Part shown: piece by piece, positions 39,135 through 52,060 of the stretch
Numbering within the stretch: the stretch's first letter is position 1
How the letters are laid out: every line of letters begins with the position of its first letter
NCBI GenBank assembly: GCA_037903355.1
Contig: JBAJFE010000005.1
Location: 3,162,001 to 3,226,000 of the forward strand
From: Trichuris trichiura
Taxonomy: Eukaryota; Nematoda; Enoplea; Trichinellida; Trichuridae
Reading direction: 5' to 3'
DNA length: 64,000 nt
The notes under the pieces: model-generated
Told to the model about the DNA's origin: nothing
The model's database searches: none
The model's input: the letters and a program-made list of their open reading frames with translations, nothing else
Translations under genes and position numbers: made by a program

Positions 39135-40193
39135 TTACGAGACTGCATTGAAACCATAAAAAAAGATTGAAGTTATTCCCAAAACGACAGTGGTGCATAA
39201 TAATACACAGAATCTCTCGTCTTTTTTCTTTATCAACAAAGCGTAAATGATTTTAAAGTTTTCATTCACCTTTTTACGCTTGAACAACATGGGTCGCACG
39301 TAGTCTGTTATGTCTACAATAAAGACTTTCGACTGCCTTCCCGCCTTCACTGATTTCCACGTGACAGCGTTATCACTGAAATGGAGGCAGCACATCTAAA
39401 CAAGTCGTTCAGTTTTTTTCCAACAACTCTATGAATGAAAAAGCTCTATTGTAACAACAAATCTTTTTGATGAGATAAGAAGGAAAATGTCGTACGCTAA
39501 GCAAACTAATGCGGCAGAATACGTTTGTCATTTTAGGCTCTTACAAGGCGGATTATTATTTCTTTGAGAAAAGTTTTGATCCCGATTCTTGGATCTGAGT
39601 ACAATTTGAACAATAAACTGGAACAAACATCCCGCCATAGCTTCCGGATAAGTTGAAAACCTGTAAAGACTATAAAGAAGAAGAATTGGCTCAACGTTTT
39701 ATCACTATTAAAAAATCAATAACTTTCGATACACCGAAGTGCAGCCATTTTTGTACTTACATGTAGGCATGCCTTTTCAAGCGCTTGTGCGTACGCCATA
39801 TGCAGTTATTTCCAACCATCTCCAGATGACGTAAGCGGGCATTAATGGTGACGTTCTTCAACTTCTTATCATTGCATAGATAAACAGTAACGAGAACTAC
39901 GTATGGATCAATGGTCAATATTGTATGTATAGCTCGATCGACATTCACGATAACGTTTGTAATACCAAGACTGCCATTTCCAAGCACACCACGATGACCT
40001 AATTTGAATATCGCTTAAATGTACAAGTAAATAAAAATCTAATAACCTTACGCGATATGATACATGGAACGATGTCCATCTGCTTTTCTCTGAATTTATC
40101 CGTCACTGGACACAGTCTCAGTGAGTCAGAAGCAAGAAGTTCAATCACCAATAAAAGTGATAATATTTTCACGCATCTCGCCAACCTTAACAT
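39135..40193 (-). CDS. unrecognised single-pass membrane protein
   Basis: Three exons (40052-40193, 39761-39998, 39135-39375) join in frame to 206 aa. Signal peptide VKILSLLLVIELLASDS after a basic start, an ectodomain of about 150 residues with the cysteines in RLCPV, IVPCII, YLCND and NNCIW, and two N-glycosylation sites (NGS, NVT). Beta-strand-like runs such as YVVLVTVYLC and SKVFIVDITDYV are present. Near the C-terminus is a membrane span (FCVLLCTTVVLGITSIFFYG) with only a few residues after it. An alternative third exon (high end 39660) also opens in phase, so isoforms are possible. I recognise no family; a small adhesion or receptor-type ectodomain would fit. Confidence 0.5.
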
Positions 40194-43100
40194 CGTTGGC
40201 AAACAGATGTTACCATATGCAATGCTCACGACAGCATTAAATAGCAATTGCGCAGGAAGTTGTTGCTTGCCGTACTACACGTTCCCTTAAAAAATGCAAA
40301 CATGATCAATGATACAGAAAACGCGCCGCAGCAGCATTGAACAGCTTAAACTGCAACCGCGCGCTTTGAATCTTTATTGCATGTGTAAACATAAAACTAA
40401 GCAATGAAAAAAATTAGTTTGAATCGCCTCTCAACAAGGGAGCGCAGCAACTGATTTTGAAATTCTTTCGGTCAGCGATTCATAAACATGCTTACGATAA
40501 GGCGTACGTTGACCACTACTGCTTTGTGGAATTTGATTCACAAAAAACGTTACTACTAGAAGCTTCATTCAACAAGAATGAACTGTTGCAATACACACCA
40601 TTACGTGACGCCAATGGCCCGCGATGACAACTCATAGATAAAACAATTTGAATGAAAGCCCCAACGAAAAAGTCAATGAAGCTTTGACGTGTACTCTACG
40701 TTGGAGTTAAGATGCAAATTAAAATAATAAAACAGAATACGGCATTTTTGTCGGTGTTTACAATGTAAGTTGAAAAACATAACTCAAATGCTTTTACAAG
40801 CAAAAGAGTACAGCTTTCCAAATTGCGGAGAAGTTTATTTACCAACGTTTCCACTTAAAATGTCTATGCAAATTTAACGTAGGTTTTAAAAGCACTACGC
40901 TCCATTTGCGTTGCAACATAGAGCTGGTATTATATAAGCTATTTGTTAACTCGTTCAACAAAACATATCAATGAAATACGTCATCGCTAAGAAGAAAAAC
41001 GAAAGTACCAAACGATAACAGCCTTACGTTACCTCATCTAAAAAAAGAAGAATTCGGTCTGTTCATACATCATTCGCAAACGTTCATTGGAGCAAAGTAA
41101 AGAATGAAAAGCAGCGTGGCAACTTGATTTCCACAATTCAAAAAAACAATACTGATTTTTCGCGTCGGCACGTGATTTTTCAACGGCCGATTTCTGGCAA
41201 ACCAAACATTTTCCTACCGTAGCAACTCGGTCCGGAAATGGCAAAAACGCGCGCGCGAACGGAAACTTTTCCATTTTTTGAACTAACACTAATACAATGC
41301 AACAATGGCGCCATCTATGGTCGTCCGCAAAGCTGACGATAGAGCGGATAATGGCCGAAATCTCGCTTTTTAAAGCGACGGGAGCGCAAAATCTATCCGC
41401 TTGCATCACATTTAATTTTTGTTATTCTTTTTATCATATTTTTATTTCATTTATCTCACATTGATATAAAGTCGCGTTTCCCGCCTTTCTAAAGTTTCAC
41501 CTTGAGCTTGACGGCGCGCTAATAGCGAATAAGAATTGAACAGCTAAGCTCTCGTGGGTGCTTATATAAAAACGCTGTCATTAATATAATATTTATATTA
41601 ACGCAGTAAAGTGGCGGGCAGCCTTTCAATAGCGCCAAATAATTCGGGCGCAATTTCCACAAGGAAAGCTAGTCAAGCATGGCTGTTTCTGTTTCGTTGA
41701 AGAATTGTTGTTTTTAGCCGCTTTGAAACATTAACCAATTGAGTGCAGTTGAAAATAGGCGAACAATCTCTTCTGAAGCTTAAAATTGAAACGACAACTG
41801 AACGCCCCCACCGAATAGGGCCGCTCTGTTCGACCGAAAAGTCGACAATGCAATAATTGATTTGCCAACCTTTTCGCTCAGCCGAATTGTCCGTCTTTGG
41901 AAAATAATTTTCGGCTCTTCGTTGAACAGAGACATTTTGCTCTATCGCTTTTTGTGTAATTTATGCAAAAATTTAAATGGGCTGCGTAAACTCAAGGCTA
42001 ATCATTGACTTTGTTCGAGCTATTTTCCAGCTTTTCGTCTCAGCTCGGCAGCCATTGTTACGTAGTTACCGTAAGGAGAGTTGGCTGGTGGCAACTGTGA
42101 ATAGAAACTGGGAGAATTACGGTTGAATGGAAAAGTCACGCTGAGCAGCGTGGTCTTAGCCAAGAGCCCTTCATTAAAGGCTTAATTAACGGATCTTACG
42201 GCGTCCAATGATCAGCCATCGCCAACCGACCAAACAGACGGTGCTGCTGAGCAGCAGAACGTGAAAGAGACAAAATGGACAGATTACTTACGCGCTCACA
42301 TTTGGTCACCACCAACTGAGCAAGTTTAGCCGCTCCCGCTGAGCTCTTGAAAGGCGAAGGTGTGAAATGGCCGCTGCTCGAACTGAATGTCACACTCTGT
42401 TAACCATATAGATCTAAGTGGCTGTCGCAGACGGTGACCAAACTTGACATCCGGTCTGTCCGGATGAACGACGGGATTAAGCACCATAACGTGGCACTTA
42501 GCATCGTCAATTTGGCTCGGCAAGTAATTCGAAAACAATATAATTCTTCCTTGTACAACAAGGTCGATCAATTTTTCCCCGAACTCTCCTTCCCTCTCTC
42601 TCGCTCTCTGTCCCGTTATGGTTAGAAGAAAATGACTGCCTTCTTTGACTTTCCAACTCCTCCTTCGCTAAAGCTGCTATGGATATGCAAATAAGCGCTT
42701 AAGGGTGAGGGTAGCGCAACGCCTACAGTAATAATGGTAATATTTGAATTTTTGAAAATAACAAGCGCGTTCAGCAAAACAACAAAGGCCGGTTTGTCCG
42801 GCTCTTTGCATCCAAATGCGGAAACGACACCTTCCGGCCTTTGCAGACTCCATTAAACGACGTCTGTTCAATTCATCTATTTTCCATCGTTTTCCGTTGT
42901 TCATCGCCCATCGGTGTAATATTTTGCGACCAAAGAGCGGGAAAAGAGAGCAAAAATTCTTTAGGCTCACACTTGGACGAAACAGCAATTGATCCCGCGC
43001 GCATTATGCGACTCAACTTGTAAACTAAACTAGCTGAGACTTTCGCTACAACGGCAGCCGCATTTTGAACGGCTGTCCGCATTGGCAAAGCAAAGTTTAT

Positions 43101-44756
43101 CCCAAAAATCCGCTACTCGCCAAGCCTACGAACGCGAAGTGCGGGAGCGCACATTTTTTGGCCAACCCTTAAAAGGGCAGAGAAGAGGGAAGAATTTCTA
43201 TCCAACCGAACGAGCGCGGCTCATTTGGCGCGCATACTTACGGCTCATTAAGCGATTGGCAAAGCGAAAATGTTGACATGTAGCGTACGCGCGGCAAAAA
43301 AGGACAAAGCGCCGCGCTGCGAGCGCGTTAAGAAGTCGTTGGCAAATTTGCGGGGCGCGCACGGGGCGACGTGGAAACGTTACGTGCGCGCGCGCGCGCG
43401 CGCGTTGTGTTCAAAAATTGGCAATTGCGGTCGCCCCGCGGGTGCCTGGCCAGGCAGAAATTCGAAATTTCCCCTTTCAACGCGCGCGCTGCTGTCGTCC
43501 AAAAATGGGCGTACGCAAAACCGGGTCTTCTTCGCACCGAAGGACGATGGACTCTGAACAACCGTCCTTTTGAATGGTCAAAAAAATTAAAATATCTCAA
43601 AAAAGTCCCTCTCTCTCCGCTGCGCGGGGTTTTACGTGTCGCCTAAGGTGCGTGTGCTCCTTTTTTCCGCTTGCTGCCGCTCCGAGAGGTGTTGGCGGGA
43701 AAACGTTTTCTTACCAAAAAGGGCACATTCGCTTGATCGGACGAAAGAGCAATGAAGAGCTGTTGACCCGGCTGTGTCAGCCGTAAAAGTCAAGCGCTTG
43801 ATCACAATCGCAAACGCCATTATGTCTATGACGGGCGGCGCCTGATCGGCTGAGAGGTCGACCGACCCTTTATCCGCAACCGGTGGGACGTCAACGGTAA
43901 TTATGAGCAGCAGATTAACGCTCGGCAGTTGCAAGGTGGACGTCCAGGTGCCGTAGGACTGTAATTGACCATCACCGATACAATGAGCAAGGTGCGAACA
44001 CAACAATTCAACGGTCAAGTCGCAAAGGAGCAGCAGCGTGAGATCAACGCCAGCCAAGCACCTTTTCACAGGCTTCTTTTTGTGCTGACCCTCCCGGTTC
44101 TACCAACCGCGCTCGACGACGACACTACCGGTCGGAACTAATAAATCTAAAAGAGCGTACCATTGTCGGTCTCCAACTTTTCTGTCACTCCGTCCGTTCA
44201 TTCATTCAACCGTGACGCGCCTAAAGAACGGCCATCGTCGCTGCACTTTTCATCAGCTAATTGACGGCTAAATCAGCCGTCCATTTTTCGGCCATCGGAC
44301 TCGTTCAATGCATATGCTCACCCGACTGCCATTAGCTGGTAAAACTTACTTTCAAAAGAGTAGTAGGCCATCATTGCTACGTCCTAGCCGAGTAGACAAC
44401 GAAGCGCCAATTTGTATATTCACATAAAAAAAGACCGAAGTCCACTTTCAAGTTCAACTGATGTGCCGCTGCCGCCGATGATGTTGATGATGATGATGCA
44501 GTCGTTGTCGTCGTCGACGGGTGCCCTACAGTACACACCAATTGGTTGCACACGATTGGTGGAGAAAAGTTGCCCGCCATGCGGCCCCGCCTAGTCGGCT
44601 ATGTCGCGGCTGTAACGACGCGTCAGTGCGCAAAGAGGTTGGAAGAGAACAGTGACTCTTCAATCTGAAGGTCGCCATAGACGGACTCGAAGCTCAACCC
44701 AACCAGACGACAAAGACTAGCGCGCACCCATATTGCTTACAAGTCTCGCAATAGCG
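40194..44756. other. intergenic region upstream of FEZF
   Basis: No gene supported. The left half is AT-rich with octamers at 40712, 40866 and 42685; the right half (about 43.1-43.7 kb) is GC-rich with a CG-alternating run at 43386-43405. The many overlapping open frames there on both strands follow from low stop-codon density, not coding. Probably includes FEZF regulatory DNA. Confidence 0.4.
43386..43405. repeat. alternating CG dinucleotide run
   Basis: About 20 bp of uninterrupted (CG)n in a GC-rich island, a sequence type able to form Z-DNA. Similar shorter runs occur at about 898-913 and 47625-47636. Confidence 0.7.
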
Positions 44757-46027
44757 ATGACAAGTCAGCAGCAATTGCCTTTCTCCATTTCGAGGCTGAT
44801 CCAACCTGACCTTCAAAGGCATTCAAATCCGGCATGTCACATTGTCGCACCAAACCAGCCGACCACAACAACCCAATGGACAATGCCTTTTCGTCAGCCG
44901 GTTAATCAACTATTGGCAGCTTTACCTAATCGTACAGTTTGGTCGCAAGGAGGAGGAGCTGTATGTAGCCAGGAAGCTTTGTACTCGCTTTGGATGGCCA
45001 ATGGAGCTATATTTGCCGCGGCAGCCGCAGCTGCGGCAGCGGCAACCGCTGCAGCCAACGTTGGCAAACCGTTCGCCCCATTCGGTCCCACTATGCCTGT
45101 TCGCCTGAAAACATCGTCGTCATTGTCAGCCGACATTCCAAAATCGTCCACGAAATTGCTCCTATCGCAGCCTATACGCTGCGGAGCGGCAAGAAATAAG
45201 TTGGACAAATGTAGCAACGAGGAAGCGTCGCTTACGTCATCAATGGTATGCCTCAATTCGGACAGAGCCGAAGGAGTGACGAACAATAGTTCTCCTCATC
45301 AATTCAAACCGAAGACGTTCTCTTGTCCAGACTGCGGAAAGCTATTCAACGCTCATTACAACTTGATGCGTCACATGCCGGTGCATACGGGCGCTCGTCC
45401 ATTCATCTGCAAGGTATGACGTCATATTTGTTAACATGGGACGCGATGGGTTTTTTTTTAAGCTTTGCGGTAAAGGCTTCCGACAAGCCAGTACCCTGTG
45501 TAGACATAAGATTATTCATACGCACGAAAAACCGCACAAATGCCAAACATGCGGCAAAGCGTTCAATCGAAGTTCAACGTTGAATACGCACATTCGAATT
45601 CATCTCGGTACGAACCGCCAACTGCTTCTATATGCTTGTATGTAAGGTGTTCGTTTTTTCAGGCTATAAACCTTTCGTGTGCGAATTCTGCGGCAAAGGC
45701 TTTCACCAAAAAGGCAACTACAAGAATCACAAGATGACGCACAACGGCGAGAAGGCGTTCAAATGTCACATATGCCATAAGGCGTTTCACCAAATTTACA
45801 ATTTAACCTTTCACATGCATACGCATCAAGAGAAGAAGCCGTTTACGTGCCACCTGTGCGGCAAAGGATTTTGCAGAAATTTCGACCTTAAGAAGCATCT
45901 AAGAAAATTGCACGATCGGATTAACAAGGCGGACATCGCCGACTCGTCTCCGCCAACCAATACGGCTACCGCTAACGGGAGCAGCGGCAATAGCAGCTTA
46001 TTCCGTAGCGTCGCCAACATGATCTGA
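44757..46027 (+). CDS. FEZF: FEZ-family C2H2 zinc-finger transcription factor
   Basis: Three exons (44757-45413, 45463-45607, 45663-46027) join to 388 aa. FEZF proteins are nuclear repressors that specify forebrain and other neurons. Residues 7-15 (LPFSISRLI) form an EH1-type Groucho-binding motif. A poly-Ala tract (11 or so Ala) and Gln/Pro/Ser-rich sequence follow. Six C2H2 fingers start with [20 protein letters not shown] and include [69 protein letters not shown] and [14 protein letters not shown]. Finger order and linkers match FEZF1/2. Intron 1 lies inside finger 2 and begins with a TGACGTCA overlapping the donor. AATAAA at 46091-46096. Confidence 0.97.
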
Positions 46028-48394
46028 AGGCATCCCAGTTTTGTTGTTGCTCGTCTAGTCTTTACCGTTTTTTGAAATCAACACAGTAATAATAAAAGTA
46101 AAATGTGCTTTGCTACTTGCTGCTCACGCGCGCGCCCCTCTCCCCAACCGATGGTTTTGACCAGAAGGCATTTGTGTATGTTATTGTTGGATTTGAATAC
46201 CGTAATCCTTAGTTGCTGCTCGGTATGCAATTGACTTTTGCTGACAGCTGTCAAAGGCGGCGATTAATCCGATTGGCGGCGGGACGCGCTGAGCATCATT
46301 TCAACAAGAGGGGAATTATGAGCTTATTAAGTTGGCATTCGTTCCTTTTGGACGTCAACCAAGGTCGGATGGTCATTGTAGACGCCCATGTATCCCGTCC
46401 CGTTGAAAAATTCAAAGCCTTATCTCGCGCATGCGCGGGCGCCGGCGTAATCATGGTCGGTCAGGGTCGACTCGAAGCCATTTTCAACAGTGAACCTTTT
46501 CCAGCGTCATCGTCGCTTATTTGGTGAACAAAAGAAAGCAAAAAGCAATTGACAAATGAACGTCGCGAAACAAACTGGCATGTCGCTTATGGTTTTGCAA
46601 GTGAAAGCGCGCGCGCTCATCGATTCGCCTATGCGGTGCGTCAAATGGCAACGGTGCAATCCGGTCTGGGCGGAGGGGAGGCTTTAAAGCGAAGCTTCTT
46701 CTTCGTAGCGGGACAGCGGTCGTTTGCTCACTTTTAAAATTGTCAGCGACGACCAACCGACCCTTTGTGTGTTCATCCATCTTTTATGTCAATTCATCAA
46801 ATCGGCCATTGGCTGCTCCTACGTGGCTCGCCTATGTCGACCACCGGCCGCGGACCGGTTGAAAGCAATCCGACAAGCATATGGCACTTTTGAGGGCGCT
46901 GGTCAAGTGGCTAACGTGTGCAAACAGGAAGGGGGCTTCATTCACCGGCTGCGCGCTACACAACGATTCAATGTCGCTTTAATCGGATGGGCGCTTTTGA
47001 TAAAACTGACAAAATGGGAACGCATTCACGTATTTCCTTGAATGGGAGACAGCCGCCCACACTCGACAGGATCGTACGAACGACCATGACGACGATGTAC
47101 AATGCGCACGGTTGAAAGCCATCGAGTCGTAGGGCGCTTTACGATTTTGTTTTGCATGTCTCGCTTTTTTTTCGCCCTGCCAAGACAGAGTACTGAAAGA
47201 GAGAGAGAGAGCACAAACTGGTTCCATTGACGGACGGATGCTACAGTAAGCAGAAAACAAGAATGAACAATAGAAGAGCCTCCGATGAGCGAACACCTGA
47301 GGGCGCCGCCGCCACCGTTTGAAAATTCAAAGCTGTACAGCAGCCGTCTGGCCCATTGAAGCTATAAAAATATGTTGTCCAACTTTGGGCGCCAACGAGA
47401 CAGCGCGAGCGCGCGCAAGAGGAGACGAAACGTTTGCGCACTTTTCAAAGGAAAAAAATGAGTGCCAACTTTTTGCGCCCTCCTGCGGAGCGACGATGCC
47501 GTTTCGTTGAGGCGGATAATCTTAACGACCGTTGGCACCGATGGGACGCTCCGAGCGAGTTGCCATTTCTGTGAATCTTCTGCTGCGGCGGCGCGAAGAA
47601 TTGGGTGTTCGCCGCCGCCAAAGCGCGCGCGCGCGCAGACCACTGTGGCGCCTGCCTGGACGGTGCCGCCATTTGGTTTTTTCCAAACTGAAAAGCGCGC
47701 GAGCGCGTAAGTCGACTAAAGGCGGCAGCCGGACGCGTGGTCACCGGCCGTGAAAACGATCGCCTATCGAGGAGCCAAGTGCCGTTGTGATGATGACCAC
47801 CGTCGCATCCGGTTCTACCAGCCGACTGCCAGTTGGCAAGGACGCCAAATGTGAGGGTAATGAACTGCGAGTTAACGACACACGTGGTGAAACAAAAAAA
47901 AACACCCATGGCTGTTGAACCGCATTGAAGACCGCATGGCCGGTTAACCTGTTCAGCCGGCCGACTAAACTCTGACCGGATATATAGTTCAACTGAAAAA
48001 CATTGACGACGCTTCTTGAAAAGCGCGCTTCTAGGTCGGCATGCACACATTAAAATATGTGTTTACTCCAAATACATGCATACATACATTTAAACATCAT
48101 AGCAGCAAGTTATAGCTGAAAGATGAATCTCAAAAAAAAGAGGATATATATATATATATATCCTATGGAAGTTGGAGGTCATACATCTCGGAAATTTCCT
48201 CTCGTACGAAAGAGAACTCATGGGTAATGTACCAGCAAAAATAACACACAACCTGGAAGCTAAAATTAAAAATCTATGTATTGCACTGTTATCCATCCAA
48301 TGGTTTTCTGTATGGCTAAAAATGCTGAGCGTCGACTGGATATCATCGAAAAAATAATGCTAAGGAGAACTCTCTGCATAAGTAAGGTGAAAGA

Positions 48395-48430
48395 AACACA
48401 ACATATGCGTATATACGCATATGTTGTGTT
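48395..48430. repeat. perfect 36-bp palindrome
   Basis: Loop-free palindrome centred at 48412/48413 on GCGTATATACGC, with outer arms aacacaacatatg and its complement. Confidence 0.85.
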
Positions 48431-49729
48431 GTGTTGCATACCTGAAAAATGTTAAGCATTTTGAAGTCGCGCGCGACAGCTCTCCATGCGACAGTCTGAA
48501 TTTTTGAATAACAATGACGAAGCCACAGTTCGAAAGAAAATTAAGTAAGCTCACTTTTTGCAGGGACATTTTGCGAAATTTAGGAAAGCTAAAATTTGCA
48601 TAAGCGTTTGCTGCAGCCCCGTAGAAAGTGCGCAACTGATAAACTTTACGATTACGGCGTCGAAAAAGCGATAAGAGAGCCTTATAAAATGGTGCGCAGG
48701 TAGCAAAGACCATTATGGGTTTGGAGCGAAACAAAAAGGAACCCTTTAGCTGACATGCGCCCTACGGCAGTGAGGTGCAGACCCGCCATTGCTCGTTGAG
48801 TCGTCATGCCAAGCGAGCAATGGCCTTTTGCGGTACAATGACAAAAGCGCTACATTCGACGATGAAAAATAGCCAACTCCTTTGGGCATAGATTGACGGA
48901 AGATAAGTGAGCCTTCACTGAACTATAGCCGACGTTGTCTATCCGTGAACAATGAAGTTGTCGTCTTGCAATTTATCTGCTCACGGTGAAACTTACCGTT
49001 TCAGCGGTATGGGTTAATGAAAAATCGCTAAATACCCCTACGTCAAGCGAAATTCTATCCCTCAGCTTAGAGAGGCAAAGCTATGCCGATGGAAGCTACC
49101 TACGCGACGGATTTAGTAAGCCGCGACTGGCTAATCCCGAATGCTCACCGAAAGTGCTTAGCTGTTACAGACAGAATTGGCAAGTACGAAATTTATACGC
49201 TGAAGAAGACTTCAACAAATCATCCGCTTGTTAATTGGAAAAACACTTTGTGGGAGGGACAAGCGCGCCCTGAGCCCGCTTCCGTCAACAGCGCTTATCC
49301 GGATGAACATTTATCACAAACCTTCCAAACGGCAAAATAAGGCTAAGTTCATCCCAACGGATACGCGCTGTGAAATACGCAAAGAAGAAAAATTCATCTC
49401 GTTCAGCGAAAGACGCACGCTACGTACTAAGAGAAACCAAACTCTTTAAATCCCGAAAACCTTGACGAGTAGAAAAAGTTCCCACGAGCTTTCGGTTTTT
49501 GCAAGCTACAAAAAAATAGAATTGTTCATGAAATATGCAAATTATTTTTGAAATTTAGCGTCCGAGGCGAAAACCGCCAAAACGCGTAGTATTGAAAAGA
49601 GTGCTTTTTTTATTAACGTCGGAGACGCCTCGACGACGACGACGAGTTCGTCCGATGGTCAAAACGCGCGCTAACGGTTTAGATTTTTGAATTACGTGAA
49701 AGATAATCAAGACAAGTAAATGTCGCGCA

Positions 49730-49768
49730 ACTGGTTCTTCGACGCCATGATGGCGTCCAAGAACCAGT
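49730..49768. repeat. 19-bp inverted repeat, one mismatch, 1-nt loop
   Basis: Arms 49730-49748 and 49750-49768 (actggttctt...gacgccat and its complement). It lies in a - strand frame that begins MMKISLLVLG, but no gene could be supported. Confidence 0.7.
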
Positions 49769-51807
49769 AGCGAAATTTTCATCAACGTTGGTGAATTTAG
49801 AGTTAATATTGACGATACGACGCTGGCAATTCAACCCATTAGTTCATTAAATTCCAGTCGTTCATTAGAAATTCCGGCCGCCTGTTTACTATGACGTCCG
49901 AATTGATTAAGAGCAGTAAATTAAACTTTTCTTATTTTTGCAGTTCGTCAACTGTTGCGGTGGGTGAATGAGAGCACAAATCACATTATCCGCGCAGGTT
50001 AGCAACTTTGACAAACGTGGGAACAAGTTTTTGAATCGTTGGCCGCTTGGCTGCAAAGCGGAAAAAATACGCGGCGCTTTGATGACGATGGAAACAACCA
50101 CCCGCCAGCGACGAGTCATCATTTCTATTTGCGCGCAACAATGCAACCAACTATTTTGAAAACGTAAATGGTAAAAACATCTAATTTATTTGCGTCTTTC
50201 GAAACTATAAATCTTGTACCCCACGCGATGGTCGTTACGAAAAAACAAGAGGCAATTTCCATACTTACGCGCAATAAAACCGATTCCGGAAAACGTCTTA
50301 TAAAAGTTCGTAGCCCCCAATTAAATTTTTATTCGCTACGGCGAAAGAAGAACGCACGCTAGCAGGTGAACCGGTGCGTCTATTAGTTCCATTTTGCTTT
50401 GTTTACTTCTCAACTGTCCATTTCGCTATTTCCGGAAATGCAGACGCGTCAGTAGGTTTAAAACAGGAGCAAACAAGGAAACAATAAACCCAGCTCGCGT
50501 TCACGCCCATTAATTGATCTTTTAGACTTATCATCCGCCTGAATGAACGTAGCCGTTTGAAAACGGTATCACGATAATATGCTCCCTGCGAATCAAGCTA
50601 AGCGTACAATACGATGGACTTGAAGCTGACGGCAAAAGATATAACCAAAGTTGATTAATTTATTTTTCAAAAAATAAGCTTAAATATTTTGCTCTTTTCG
50701 TTTCGCTGCAAAAGATGAAGTTTGTAAGCCAACCGGAGGGCGGAGCGGCAAAATTGAGGCCGCTGTTCAAGTAGGCAAAATTTTCTACCAAAGTTGACCA
50801 GCCGTAGGACGGACGGTCCGACGTCACTTTGCTTGTAGAAACTGGACACCAAAAGGAACGTATTGTAAACAGGTGACCGACAAACAATGCTTGTTGTTTT
50901 TGCCCTAGTAAAACGTGACATACGGAAAGCTGGAAACTTGAACGTCAACACCTACGAAATGGAAACTGTTTAAAGGAGCGCAACGACTTGTTCAACGCTT
51001 AGCATATTGCCACCGAAAGGCCTAAGCGGCAGCGCCAACTTCCGTCGTCGACTTTTTTCCCTCAATTCCATTGGAGACTACTGTCGCCGCCAAAGCAACA
51101 AGCGACTACAGCAGCGACAAAAATTGTAAGAATTATTCGTCCTTTTTTAAAAATCATTTTCCTCGCGTGCGCATACTTAACGCTCCAATTGCATCTACGC
51201 TCAATGGCGCGCTGAATATGCAAATGAGGAATGGGACATGCTTGAGTTTGTTTACAGTCGCGGCTGTAAACAAATTCGAATGGAGAAAAATTACCATAGA
51301 AAAAAAATGAGGTCTTGACGGTCAAGGACCTTTGGCGATCCAATTTCAACAACGATCGGCACGCATCGATGCCAACTCGGTATGGTTAAGAACAGCGAGC
51401 TAAGGAAAGCGCCTATAGCGTTGCATAAGGAACAAAATGAGAAAGAGAAAAAAGTAAACGACTGCGAACCCGCTGGTAGCGTTAATTAGAAGTTGCGTAC
51501 GCGCTCAAGCAAACAACGTATAATTGGGGAACAAAGCAACTGCGAAGTAAAAGTGATGGCGACCACTTTGTTGGGTCGCGGAACGCATTTGGGCAACTTT
51601 GCGTTGACGCGACAATCTTTGTAACACCCCTAACAACGGGACGAATATTGCAACCAGTTTCGCGCCGCGTTCATGTTCCGTGTCGACTACATTTTCCCGC
51701 CAAGGATTTAACCACGTGTTAGGGAAGGATTGGACCGTAACAAACTCCTCGCCTATGGCCGACGCGTCGCTTCAAGGAAACTGAGAAGGCCAAGCATGGA
51801 ATCAGTA

Positions 51808-51850
51808 GAGCGCCGATGAGCGCCGCCTGCAGCGGCGCTCATCGGCGCTC
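51808..51850. repeat. GC-rich perfect 19-bp hairpin, 5-nt loop
   Basis: Arms 51808-51826 and 51832-51850 are exact complements of gagcgccgatgagcgccgc around ctgca. Weaker complementarity (caagcat...atgcttg) extends the stem to about 51791-51861. Much more GC-rich than its surroundings. Confidence 0.85.
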
Positions 51851-52060
51851 CACTGATGCTTGTTATTGGAGCACCAAAGCAAGTTTACGTCTCTCAAGGA
51901 TAAGAAAAAAGGGGGAAACTCGGTCACCGACTCTGGTAACGCACTTTAGCGACATCTATTTATAGTCGCTTTCGCTTTCGTCAACCTTGCCATTGACGAA
52001 CACTGCCGTAAAAAGTGAGGTGCCCAGAAGAGAAGTAGAAGAAGAAGAAGAACTCTGACA

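Larger units (their letters stand above)
46028..52060. other. large intergenic region, several hairpins
   Basis: No supportable gene. The 201-codon - strand frame at 47445-48050 sits in GC-rich DNA and shows no motifs. Contains TA and GA microsatellites (48143-48161; 47199-47212), octamers at 48594, 49535 and 51218, and three hairpins listed separately. Confidence 0.4.

Noticed and set aside
41038..41409. 123-codon - strand frame
   Set aside because: No signal peptide, splice partner or recognisable segment; ends in a poly-Phe artefact of an A-rich run.
43270..43646. Several overlapping 80-95 codon frames on both strands
   Set aside because: Produced by the GC-rich island and (CG)n run; Arg/Ala-biased translations with no motif.
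44377..44580. Thr/Ser-rich - strand frame upstream of FEZF
   Set aside because: Encoded by GAT/GTC trinucleotide-like runs; antisense to the FEZF 5' flank with no gene features.
47445..48050. 201-codon - strand open frame
   Set aside because: Lies in GC-rich DNA where stops are rare. It overlaps long frames in other phases and shows no domain, signal peptide or splice support.
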